Shown here: positions 35,402 through 42,872 of the stretch, piece after piece
Layout of the letters: every line of letters starts with the position of its first letter
Numbering within the stretch: the first letter of the stretch is position 1
NCBI GenBank assembly: GCA_029938135.1
Contig: JAPYOO010000009.1
Span: 1 to 45,291, forward strand
DNA length: 45,291 bases
Source of the DNA: Bermanella sp.
GTDB lineage: Bacteria; Pseudomonadota; Gammaproteobacteria; Pseudomonadales; Oceanobacteraceae
Direction: 5' to 3'
Translations under genes and position numbers: made by a program
Notes under the pieces: generated by a model
Database searches by the model: none
What the model saw: only the letters and a program-made list of their open reading frames with translations
Told to the model about the DNA's origin: nothing

Positions 35402-35679
35402 GAGCGCATAGCCTTAGAGCAGGCCAATCTTAAGGGATTGAACATTAAGGGTTTTGTACGCTTTAGCTACACCGCGCAATGGCATGATTTTCCGGGCAGT
35501 TTAAAAGTGAGTTGTCACTTTCTCTCCAGTGAAGCACGCAATTGATGGGCTCTCTTGATCAAGAGGCTGTGTTGATAAAAATTATTCAACACCGTTTTTT
35601 AAAGCAGGGTATAAGATTTAAAGATGTGCGTAACAATGTTGTATTTACGCACTTAGAGACTAATGAGACGAAAGTGTAA
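35402..35679 (+). pseudogene. Broken small gene, similar to Pseudomonas 'Fis-like' small proteins
   Basis: Two adjacent + frames read as one protein: ERIALEQANLKGLNIKGFVRFSYTAQWHDFPGSLKVSCHFLSSEARN, stop, then MGSLDQEAVLIKIIQHRFLKQGIRFKDVRNNVVFTHLETNE. The order of motifs (hydrophobic strand, FPGSLxV, then AGIRxKDVxxxVxF) resembles a small protein family often mislabelled 'Fis family' in Pseudomonas. The frames join at TGATG (35543-35547), so either one frameshift broke the gene or two fragments are coupled. No start codon is visible for the first part, favouring decay. Its end overlaps the minus-strand gene at 35660 by 20 bp. Confidence 0.45.
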
Positions 35680-36523
35680 GCCAGTCGTTTAACACATTTA
35701 AAATAATTAAGCTCTTTTGAATACGAAGACTCTCGTTTTCTAAGGGTTTGTCCCGTTGATATAGACCTTTAAGTGTTTGTTTTGCGGTGGATAAATCCAC
35801 TGCTTCCAACTTCATCATACTTACAAAGTAATATACTTCGCCTAACCAACTTTTAGTATCCGCTTCAGCCATGTTATCTTGCAATAAACCGTTACCAGAT
35901 AAAATGTAATTGTTTATTTTGGCATGTAATAATTTTGAAGAGAGGCGGTTTGAATCCTGATCCATTTTTAGGGCGTTTACTAGGCCGATTATTTTGTCAT
36001 GATTGTCATGATTGTTTTGTTGAGCCAGTTTTAGGCTATTTAATTGCACTTCCAAAATAGGGTATTGATCATTGCTAGTATTCGCCTGTATCTCTTTTAA
36101 TGTTAACTGCAAAGAACTAATAGCATTCTCTATTTGAAGATCTTTTTTATCAAAAATTTGGGCGCGAATATCCACCTGTTCAGATACGTTTGTCGTGATT
36201 AACCCTGTTAAGGTAGACGTTAAGCTATTTAATTCACTGTCCATCTCCAATTTTACTATGTATGGCATGGCAACGGTCATTAACGTGGCGGCGAGTAATG
36301 CAATGATGGTATTGCTAATACGGCTAATTTGGGTTGATACCCAGGCTTTTAAGCGGTTTATAAAACTGTTTTTTTCCTGTTCAATCTTTTCGGCGGCTAG
36401 CCGAACTTGCTCTTGTATTGCCTCGCTTGTGTGCTCTAAAGTATCGTCTGGCAGATGGCTAAGTGCACTCTTGATAGGATGAAGTTTATCGGCATTATTG
36501 TTAGGTGTATTTTTATTATTCAT
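35660..36523 (-). CDS. Unrecognised single-pass membrane protein with coiled coil
   Basis: A 287-residue protein that I do not recognise. It has a hydrophilic N-terminus (1-50), an amphipathic helix (about 55-70) and one membrane helix (about 71-91, NTIIALLAATLMTVAMPYIV). A long helical, probably coiled-coil region (about 95-200) and a C-terminal helical domain follow. No enzyme motif and no cysteine pair are visible. It precedes apbE in transcription order but is separated by 187 bp and probably not co-transcribed in a simple way. Confidence 0.65.
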   Translation of the reverse strand: MNNKNTPNNNADKLHPIKSALSHLPDDTLEHTSEAIQEQVRLAAEKIEQEKNSFINRLKAWVSTQISRISNTIIALLAATLMTVAMPYIVKLEMDSELNSLTSTLTGLITTNVSEQVDIRAQIFDKKDLQIENAISSLQLTLKEIQANTSNDQYPILEVQLNSLKLAQQNNHDNHDKIIGLVNALKMDQDSNRLSSKLLHAKINNYILSGNGLLQDNMAEADTKSWLGEVYYFVSMMKLEAVDLSTAKQTLKGLYQRDKPLENESLRIQKSLIILNVLNDWLTLSSH

Positions 36524-36710
36524 ATGACCCAGCTGTGGTTTTAGGGGCTATCGGTTGGAATTTGATTGGATTACACAGAATGATAATTGAAAAACGAGAT
36601 GTGTCAGTTAATGCATAAACTTTCAGGTGCTAATTAATAATTTAGCATTAGGCTACAGGTTGGGAATTGTCTATTTTATATGTTGCTTGATGTGGGTAGA
36701 GAAGAGCGGA

Positions 36711-37604
36711 TTAATCTTGTACCCAGTGAACCACCTCTTGTTCCGCTAAAAATGCTTTTGAGCCACTCCCCTGTAACATGGCCAAGGTTGACAATAATCC
36801 CGCTTCTACACACGTCGCTGCCGCCACCGTGACAGATCTGGGGGCATCCATAATAGGGTGTCCAGTTTGTGGGTTTAATATATGTGAATAGCGCACATCG
36901 TCTTTTAATAAAAAGCGTCGTGCATCTCCACTGGTGGCCAGCGCCCCTTGGCGTAAACTCACCACCGCAGAATGACCTCCGCCCACAGATTCAATGCCCA
37001 CTTGCCAGGGCTGTTGATTAAAACGTGGCCCATTGCAGACTAGATCGCCGCCAAAATTTATTAAAATGGGTATGCGTTTACCTGTATTTTTCTCCATAGC
37101 TTTTTGCAAACAACGATCCACCGCATATTCTTTGCCAATGCCTCCAAAATCCAGCTCCATGTTAATGGGCATAGTGAGGTCGGGTTTTTTCCAAATCACT
37201 TTTTGCAGCCCTATAAACGGAAGCAATTCCTTAATTTGAATATCACTGGGTAACGTATCCGAGCCATCAAATTTCCAGGCGCGGCGCAAAATCCCAGAGG
37301 TTACGTCAAAGAAACCATCGGACATGTCATAGCAGGTAAAGGCAAAGTCCATTAACAAGCTACTTTCCTCATCAAGCGTGATGGTTTCACCCTGACTATT
37401 GTTCATCTTGAACATGAGGTTAGTGTTGATGTAACGACTGAATTTTTGCTCTATGCGCTTGGCTTCACTGTAAGCGGCGTGAACAAGTTGTTGGGCAAGT
37501 AATGGATCGTGTAAATCCATTAATATTTCGCAGGGGCTGGCCATGGCGTCGAAACGACCAGTAAAGCCGTGTTCCGTTTTATCTATCTTGTATAAATCAG
37601 CCAT
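36711..37604 (-). CDS. apbE: FAD:protein FMN transferase (ApbE family) without signal peptide
   Basis: ApbE enzymes attach FMN from FAD to Ser/Thr in target proteins. The 297-residue product shows FDAMASPCEI near the start, then ELDFGGIGKEYAVDRCL, INFGGDLVCNG, LATSGDARRF and SHILNPQTGHPIMDAPRSVTV, all family landmarks. It is the promoter-distal gene of the thioredoxin-DUF4266-DUF3570-apbE row, and the DUF3570 neighbour carries a matching acceptor motif. The ORF has no start codon upstream of ATG 37604 before a stop, and no signal peptide or lipobox is present, which is unusual for an ApbE acting on exported proteins. A 17-bp inverted repeat lies upstream. Confidence 0.88.
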   Translation of the reverse strand: MADLYKIDKTEHGFTGRFDAMASPCEILMDLHDPLLAQQLVHAAYSEAKRIEQKFSRYINTNLMFKMNNSQGETITLDEESSLLMDFAFTCYDMSDGFFDVTSGILRRAWKFDGSDTLPSDIQIKELLPFIGLQKVIWKKPDLTMPINMELDFGGIGKEYAVDRCLQKAMEKNTGKRIPILINFGGDLVCNGPRFNQQPWQVGIESVGGGHSAVVSLRQGALATSGDARRFLLKDDVRYSHILNPQTGHPIMDAPRSVTVAAATCVEAGLLSTLAMLQGSGSKAFLAEQEVVHWVQD

Positions 37605-37666
37605 AGAGTGAATCGTTCTTAGACATTTCTGTGATGGAGATGGGTGTGAACGTGCACCATAACCGC

Positions 37667-37704
37667 CTTACACGATAGATTCAAACATGAATCTATCGTG
37701 TAAG
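37667..37704. repeat. Perfect 17-bp inverted repeat between DUF3570 gene and apbE
   Basis: CTTACACGATAGATTCA and TGAATCTATCGTGTAAG flank a 4-nt centre. Neither strand has a T tract after the stem, so it is not a classical terminator. It lies in the 158-bp gap between two same-strand genes and could be an mRNA-stabilising/processing hairpin or an operator for apbE. Confidence 0.8.
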
Positions 37705-37762
37705 TGAATTCAGCTCACAAATTTAACTCTCGAATTAAAGTACGCTGTTAACAGACGCCTTA

Positions 37763-39082
37763 CTAGAAGCTGTAATTATATTGCATGATGACCGCATCTA
37801 CATCGGGCACTAGGTCTTGGCTACTTTGCGCACCATAAACGTCGCTGGCCCTACTGGTTTGATTGTAGTACTCAAGACGAATACTGGATTTATTACCACC
37901 TGGGGTTAAGAATCCTAGTTTTAACCCTATGGTGGTGGCGGCCATTTCACCTAATCGGTAATCGGCGGTTAAATCCCCACCGGATGTTTCAAGTAACGTC
38001 GCTTGCGTGGTGGTGATGCTAGTGTGATAGAAGTCAGCGGCCTGTTGGCTGTAGTATCGAACATGCGGTTCTAGGTACCACGATTTTTGGTTGAAACGAT
38101 AATGCATGTCTATGGTGCTAGATGCCACCCCCCAGTCATCCCACATGAAACGATAAGAGGCATCAGCTACATCGCCACTGATATTACGTTTCACTTTGGC
38201 AAAAAGGCTGTGTTTAATGCGGCCATCCGGACGGCTTTCGTATAAATACTTACCATCAAGACTTTCGCCTGGTGCAACTACGCCGGTAACCTCATCCACC
38301 ACCGAGACTATTTTGTAAGCGTCGGTATGGTAGCCATTACTTACTGCGACGCCGTAATTAAATTGCATAAGCGTATTTCGGTCCACCACTTGCGTGACCC
38401 CCAGTAACATTTCAACCATATTACGGCTTTTTTCACCTTCCCGGGTTGATGGGCCTGCTGCTTGCATTTCGGTTAATGCAACGGGGGCGCCCCCAACGGG
38501 TTTAATGGCATCGATCTCAAAGGAAAAACCGGCGCTTAGCGTGGTATTGCGCTGATTTAAATCACGCATGAAAGTACCGCTGCCGCCAAAACTTGTGAAA
38601 TCAAACTCGTTAGAAATATTGGCACCCCACACTATTTTTTCTAATCGATCGCTTAGTGGTTGCTCATAATTGGCGGTGAAATTGATTCGAGTATCACGAA
38701 AAGTATCATCTAATGGCGTCTCATCTTTACCAGTGATATAGGTGCCACTGCCTGAAGGACGTGTAAAGGTTTGCACCTCACCGGTGGCGCTGGCGCCATT
38801 GGCTGAAGCACCTGTGAGTGCATCAAATACCAATTTAAAACCCAGAACGCTTTCGTCTTCGAAGGTTTTTTTAATGGCAATGGCAGGCTCAAAAGCGCTT
38901 ACGCGGTCTGTCTCGGTATAGCCCAGTACCGCAATGTCGGTTTTCCATTCGCCTTCTAAATTGGCAGTGTCAGACTCGGCCTGAACGCCTGCGGTGGTTA
39001 CACCTAATAAACAGCCGGTGGCGGATGTTAGTATTTTACGGATGTCTTTGTTACTTTTTAGTTTTCTATTTTGATTATTCAT
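37763..39082 (-). CDS. DUF3570 outer-membrane protein (copy 2) with putative flavinylation motif
   Basis: A 439-residue paralogue of copy 1. The N-terminal export signal covers residues 15-36 (ILTSATGCLLGVTTAGVQAE). The rest looks like a beta-barrel with many aromatic-alternating strands, ending in a terminal aromatic (DAVIMQYNYSF). Residues 87-93 are DALTGAS, a fit to the ApbE acceptor consensus with S93 as predicted FMN site. It is flanked by apbE downstream and by a DUF4266 lipoprotein and a thioredoxin upstream on the same strand. The function of DUF3570 is not known to me; a redox protein at the outer membrane is the inference from these neighbours. Confidence 0.85.
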   Translation of the reverse strand: MNNQNRKLKSNKDIRKILTSATGCLLGVTTAGVQAESDTANLEGEWKTDIAVLGYTETDRVSAFEPAIAIKKTFEDESVLGFKLVFDALTGASANGASATGEVQTFTRPSGSGTYITGKDETPLDDTFRDTRINFTANYEQPLSDRLEKIVWGANISNEFDFTSFGGSGTFMRDLNQRNTTLSAGFSFEIDAIKPVGGAPVALTEMQAAGPSTREGEKSRNMVEMLLGVTQVVDRNTLMQFNYGVAVSNGYHTDAYKIVSVVDEVTGVVAPGESLDGKYLYESRPDGRIKHSLFAKVKRNISGDVADASYRFMWDDWGVASSTIDMHYRFNQKSWYLEPHVRYYSQQAADFYHTSITTTQATLLETSGGDLTADYRLGEMAATTIGLKLGFLTPGGNKSSIRLEYYNQTSRASDVYGAQSSQDLVPDVDAVIMQYNYSF

Positions 39083-39142
39083 ACAGGGAACTCACGGCTA
39101 TCTTCAATATTTATTTTGATTAACGTTATGTATTATTGAATG

Positions 39143-39361
39143 CTAATTACACCCGCAACCACCTCCGCCAAACCCTTTGCCTCCACTACTGGCCTCCTTA
39201 CTAAAATAAATATGGTCATCAAAAGCACTGTCCATACTGGCACTTTCCAACGCCATGTCGTCACGGGCTAAAATGTCACGTTCCCAAGGTTTAACCCCCA
39301 TAGAGCTGCAACCACTAATAAAAACACTGCCTAGCAATAGGGTGAATACAATCGGCTTCAT
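39143..39361 (-). CDS. DUF4266 small lipoprotein with Gly-rich CGC tail
   Basis: A 72-residue lipoprotein. The signal ends in lipobox FISGC with lipidated C18; Ser at +2 predicts outer-membrane sorting. The mature part has the DUF4266 pattern (KPWERDILARDDMALES ... DDHIYFSKEASSGGKGFGGGGCGCN). The tail places two cysteines (C69, C71) in a C-G-C arrangement at the very C-terminus, suited to a disulfide or metal site. It starts 4 bp after the thioredoxin stop, with an AGGAG ribosome site inside that gene, and lies 60 bp before DUF3570. Function unknown. Confidence 0.85.
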   Translation of the reverse strand: MKPIVFTLLLGSVFISGCSSMGVKPWERDILARDDMALESASMDSAFDDHIYFSKEASSGGKGFGGGGCGCN

Positions 39362-39365
39362 AGTG

Positions 39366-39914
39366 TTACTCCTGAACCAAATTGGCTTGATTAGATTTTA
39401 ATTCGTTTAATAATTCAACAATACCTTGTTCATACTGCTGCACATTGCTTTTTTTAAAGCCCACATGGCGCTCTCGAATTTTTCCGTTACCATCAATGAC
39501 AAATGAACTTGGCATGCCAATTAAATTATATTGCTCGGCCAGTGTGCCGCTGGGGTCAGAAAATAATTTAAACTTGGCTGGGTTCTTTTTTAAAAATAAG
39601 TGAGCCGCCTCAAGTTGCGCATCTACATTAACGCCAATCACCACTAAACCTTTATTTTTGTATTTATCGTGTAAGGCATTGATCCATGGGAACGATTCAC
39701 GACAAGGTCCACACCAAGATGCCCAGAAATCCATGTACACCACTTTTTCTTGATACTGGCTTAAGTCTAGTTCTTCCAGCCATTCACTGCCTTGGGCCTG
39801 CACATTAGTCGCAAATAACAGTGATAATATTAGGCCGCTGGTCATGGAAAGTAATGATGGTCTTTTTATCTGCGACATAGCGGGCCTGTAGTGTGATAAA
39901 TGGGTGTGATGCAT
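39366..39914 (-). CDS. Periplasmic TlpA-like thioredoxin (copy 2)
   Basis: A 182-residue thioredoxin-fold protein (about 170 if ATG at residue 13, MSQIKRPS, is used). A signal segment ends near NVQAQG. The active site is FWASWCGPCRESFPW, followed by VVIGVNVDAQ and the cis-Pro loop GMPSSFVIDGNGKI. It is the first gene of the thioredoxin-DUF4266-DUF3570-apbE row, divergent from dsbD. DsbD is the usual electron donor for periplasmic thioredoxins of this type, so it is probably kept reduced by the neighbouring gene product. Confidence 0.9.
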   Translation of the reverse strand: MHHTHLSHYRPAMSQIKRPSLLSMTSGLILSLLFATNVQAQGSEWLEELDLSQYQEKVVYMDFWASWCGPCRESFPWINALHDKYKNKGLVVIGVNVDAQLEAAHLFLKKNPAKFKLFSDPSGTLAEQYNLIGMPSSFVIDGNGKIRERHVGFKKSNVQQYEQGIVELLNELKSNQANLVQE

Positions 39915-39950
39915 ATGATATTTAGGATGTTACTAGTATGCCTAACTGAA

Positions 39951-39968
39951 CCTTAAGGTTTCCTTAAG
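39951..39968. promoter_or_regulatory. PmrA/QseB-type box in the thioredoxin/dsbD divergent promoter
   Basis: CCTTAAGGTTTCCTTAAG contains CTTAAG-N5-CTTAAG, a direct repeat with an 11-bp period as used by PmrA/QseB-class regulators. TATTAT at 39979-39984 is a plausible dsbD -10 element, which would put the box over the -35 region, the usual position for an activator. The first half also forms the palindrome AACCTTAAGGTT. Confidence 0.65.
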
Positions 39969-40013
39969 TATTTAAAATTATTATCTAACGTATAAGTTTC
40001 CGGAGTTCTAATT

Positions 40014-41792
40014 ATGCGTCAAAGAATCTACCCATTAATACTGATGTTCAGTGTCATATTATTGTCCACCTTCAGTTACGCCCAAGAAGAGGCATTTCTG
40101 CCGGTGGAGCAAGCCTTCCCATATAACGCACAAATAGAGGGTAATTCTCTTAATATACAGTGGTTAATAAGCGACGATTACTACTTGTACCAAGATCGCC
40201 TCACGTTAAAGCAAGCCGGTCGCCATATACCCTTAAGCTTCAGCCAAGGCCCCATTGAAAAAGAAGATGAATACTTTGGGCGGGTAGCGGTGTTTAAACA
40301 TCAACTTGATGCCCACGCCACCATAGACACTACAAAACCCGTAATCTTAAGCTTTCAAGGCTGTGCAGAAGCGGGTTTGTGTTATCCGCCGGTTAAGGCC
40401 CAATTAAACGTGGATAATACAAGTCTCATTAAACGGGGCCCTGTGGCATTAACAAAAGCCAAAGTTGAGCCGTCTGGAGCGAGTGTTGATAACAGTGATG
40501 TGTCGTCAATTACCGCTTTGTTGCAGGGCAGTAACATCTTCTGGCAGCTGTTGATCTTTTTTGGTCTAGGTGTGGGCCTTGCTTTCACTCCCTGTGTATT
40601 CCCTATGATTCCTATTTTATCCAGCATTATTGTGGGGCAGGGCAGTAATTTAACCACCCGCAAAGCTTTTTTCATGTCGCTTACGTATGTATTGGCCATG
40701 GCCATGACCTATGCACTGGCGGGGGTATTGGTGGGGTATTTTGGAGCTAAGGCCAATGTGTCGCTGTATTTGCAATCACCGGTGGTGCTGGGCAGTTTTG
40801 CCGCGGTGTTTGTGGCCCTGTCGTTGTCCATGTTTGGTTTTTACGAGTTGCAATTGCCGCGAGTGATTCAGGACAAGCTGGACAGTTGGAATCAAAAACA
40901 AAAGGGCGGGCAGTTATTAAGCGTCGGCATAATGGGGTCGTTGTCGGCCTTAGTGGTTAGCCCGTGTGTGAGCGCGCCATTGGCGGGCACTCTGGTCTAT
41001 ATTTCTACCACAGGGGACGCCTTGTTAGGGGGAGCGGCCTTGTTAGCCTTAGGTTTGGGCATGGGTTTGCCATTATTATTAATTGGCACAGGCGGTAGCC
41101 GCTTCTTACCTAAAGCAGGCATGTGGATGAACGCCGTGAAAGCCGTATTTGGTGTGGCTTTATTGGGTGTGGCTATCTGGCTATTAGAGCGGGTAGTGCC
41201 AGCGGGTGTCACTATGCTGTTGTGGGCCGTTTTGTTGATTGCTAGTGGCGTCTACTTAGGGGCATTTGAGAACAATACACAGGGATGGCAGCGCTTATGG
41301 AAATCGTTAGGTTTGGTATTGAGTTTATACGGGGTGATGTTAATGCTGGGCGGTGCTATGGGTAATCATAATCCGTTACAACCATTGAAGGGCCTAAACA
41401 CTGCTCAATTTGTGAATAATAGTGTGGCCTTAAATAAACAGGTCATTACCACCCAGGCACAATTACAAGTGGCGTTGCATGCAGCCGCGCAAGCCGAGCA
41501 AATCGTGGTGTTGGATTTTTACGCCGACTGGTGTATTGCTTGTAAAATAATGGAAGAAGAAATTTTTAACCAAGAAAATGTTAAACACGCTATGAGTAAC
41601 GTCGCCTTTGTACAAATGGACATGACAGATAACACCGACGAGCAATTACAAATGCTTAACGACATGGGACTATTTGGTCCACCCGCGGTGTTGTTTTATA
41701 AACAAAATAGTGAGTTAACAGAATTGCGTATCGTCGGTGAAGTACCTGCGCACACCTTTTTAAAGCAATTAAAAACATCGTTCATTTTATAG
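40014..41792 (+). CDS. dsbD: Thiol:disulfide interchange protein DsbD
   Basis: DsbD moves electrons from cytoplasmic thioredoxin to periplasmic thiol proteins. The 592-residue product has a signal peptide (1-23), an N-terminal alpha domain (to about 140, with cysteines in GCAEAGLCYPPV) and eight or so membrane helices (about 175-445), with the conserved Cys pairs in FTPCVFPMIP and VSPCVSAPLAG. A C-terminal thioredoxin domain has DWCIACKIMEEEIF. A clear CCGGAG ribosome site precedes the ATG. The cytochrome b561 gene follows after 12 bp, and the thioredoxin/DUF3570 operon is divergent. Confidence 0.95.
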   Translation: MRQRIYPLILMFSVILLSTFSYAQEEAFLPVEQAFPYNAQIEGNSLNIQWLISDDYYLYQDRLTLKQAGRHIPLSFSQGPIEKEDEYFGRVAVFKHQLDAHATIDTTKPVILSFQGCAEAGLCYPPVKAQLNVDNTSLIKRGPVALTKAKVEPSGASVDNSDVSSITALLQGSNIFWQLLIFFGLGVGLAFTPCVFPMIPILSSIIVGQGSNLTTRKAFFMSLTYVLAMAMTYALAGVLVGYFGAKANVSLYLQSPVVLGSFAAVFVALSLSMFGFYELQLPRVIQDKLDSWNQKQKGGQLLSVGIMGSLSALVVSPCVSAPLAGTLVYISTTGDALLGGAALLALGLGMGLPLLLIGTGGSRFLPKAGMWMNAVKAVFGVALLGVAIWLLERVVPAGVTMLLWAVLLIASGVYLGAFENNTQGWQRLWKSLGLVLSLYGVMLMLGGAMGNHNPLQPLKGLNTAQFVNNSVALNKQVITTQAQLQVALHAAAQAEQIVVLDFYADWCIACKIMEEEIFNQENVKHAMSNVAFVQMDMTDNTDEQLQMLNDMGLFGPPAVLFYKQNSELTELRIVGEVPAHTFLKQLKTSFIL

Positions 41793-41804
41793 GGGTTTAA
41801 TCCT

Positions 41805-42572
41805 ATGTCTTTTAATGAAGTGGCTTCTAATAAAGTTAACAGTGTTAATTATACACAGTACACCGTATGGGAACTGCCCGTACGTCTTTTTCATTGGATA
41901 AATGTCGTTAGTGTACTCGGTTTAATTTTTGTAGCCTGCATTATGATGTTTAAGGCGGAGCTGGGCATCACCGGTTTAGAGGCTAAAATTGCCATTAAAC
42001 AAGTACACATAGTGATGGGTTATGTATTTGCCATTAATTTATTGATGCGCATAGTGTGGGGTTTTGTGGGGAATCAATATGCATTATGGAAAAATATCAT
42101 CCCTGGAAAGGGTTTTACTGCAATATTAAAAAGCTATATGGGCAGTATAAAAAACGGCAAACCTCAAACGTATTTAGGCCATAACCCTTTAGGGCGTTTG
42201 GCGGTAACCGCTATGATTACGTTAATGCTGGCGTTGTTAATTAGCGGTCTCACTCGCGCAGCCACCGATGTGTACTATCCCCCATTTGGTGGTGCGGTGG
42301 TAAGTTACATCGCAGCCGAAGGCGTGAACCCTGATAGCCTTAAACCCTATGATAAAACCGGTACAAATCCAGAAAAACGGGCACACGTAAAAGTCTTAAA
42401 AGATCTAGCCGGTGAAATACATGAAATAGCCGCTTTTACCTTAATGTTTATTATTTTACTGCACATAGTTGTGGTGGTACGCAGTGAAGTGAAAGAAGAG
42501 AGCGGTTTGGTGAGTGCCATGTTTAGTGGTAAAAAACGACTTAAAGATAAACCTGAGGATGTTTTAGAATAA
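41805..42572 (+). CDS. Cytochrome b561/Ni-Fe-hydrogenase-type b cytochrome
   Basis: A 255-residue membrane cytochrome with about four helices. Likely heme-ligand histidines lie in VRLFHWINVVSV, QVHIVMGYVFAINLLMRIVWG and GEIHEIAAFTLMFIILLHIVVVV. This is the diheme cytochrome b561/HupC-type pattern. Such proteins pass electrons between the quinone pool and periplasmic redox partners. It follows dsbD by 12 bp, so it is co-expressed. Being paired with DsbD and divergent from an ApbE/DUF3570 cluster, it may serve the same pathway as electron donor or acceptor; direct evidence is lacking. Confidence 0.85.
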   Translation: MSFNEVASNKVNSVNYTQYTVWELPVRLFHWINVVSVLGLIFVACIMMFKAELGITGLEAKIAIKQVHIVMGYVFAINLLMRIVWGFVGNQYALWKNIIPGKGFTAILKSYMGSIKNGKPQTYLGHNPLGRLAVTAMITLMLALLISGLTRAATDVYYPPFGGAVVSYIAAEGVNPDSLKPYDKTGTNPEKRAHVKVLKDLAGEIHEIAAFTLMFIILLHIVVVVRSEVKEESGLVSAMFSGKKRLKDKPEDVLE

Positions 42573-42872
42573 CTGGAAAAGATACGTTAATGTAGGGGGC
42601 CTTATAGTTCTGTAGCTTGTTCCAATCAAAGTGGTTGCAGTCGCTGATTCAGCGCCTTTATTTAGGGGGCTAAAATCAATAATACAGTTCTTTTATGACC
42701 AAAAGGCCCTCTTTTGAGGTACGACTACCGTTCACTCCCTATGTAAATTGGTCTAGAATTTTATCTAATGGCGCATTATCCAAAAAACGAATTTTTGCGT
42801 CTATACTCTATCAACGAACGTTACTTAATCTTTCAGCTCATGGTGTTTGTACACATTGATTAACCCGTTGTT
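42573..42872. other. Intergenic region, no recognised element
   Basis: 300 bp with no supported ORF. A small hairpin (CCTC-TTTT-GAGG near 42710) is visible but is too weak to call a terminator. No promoter stands out. Confidence 0.4.
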
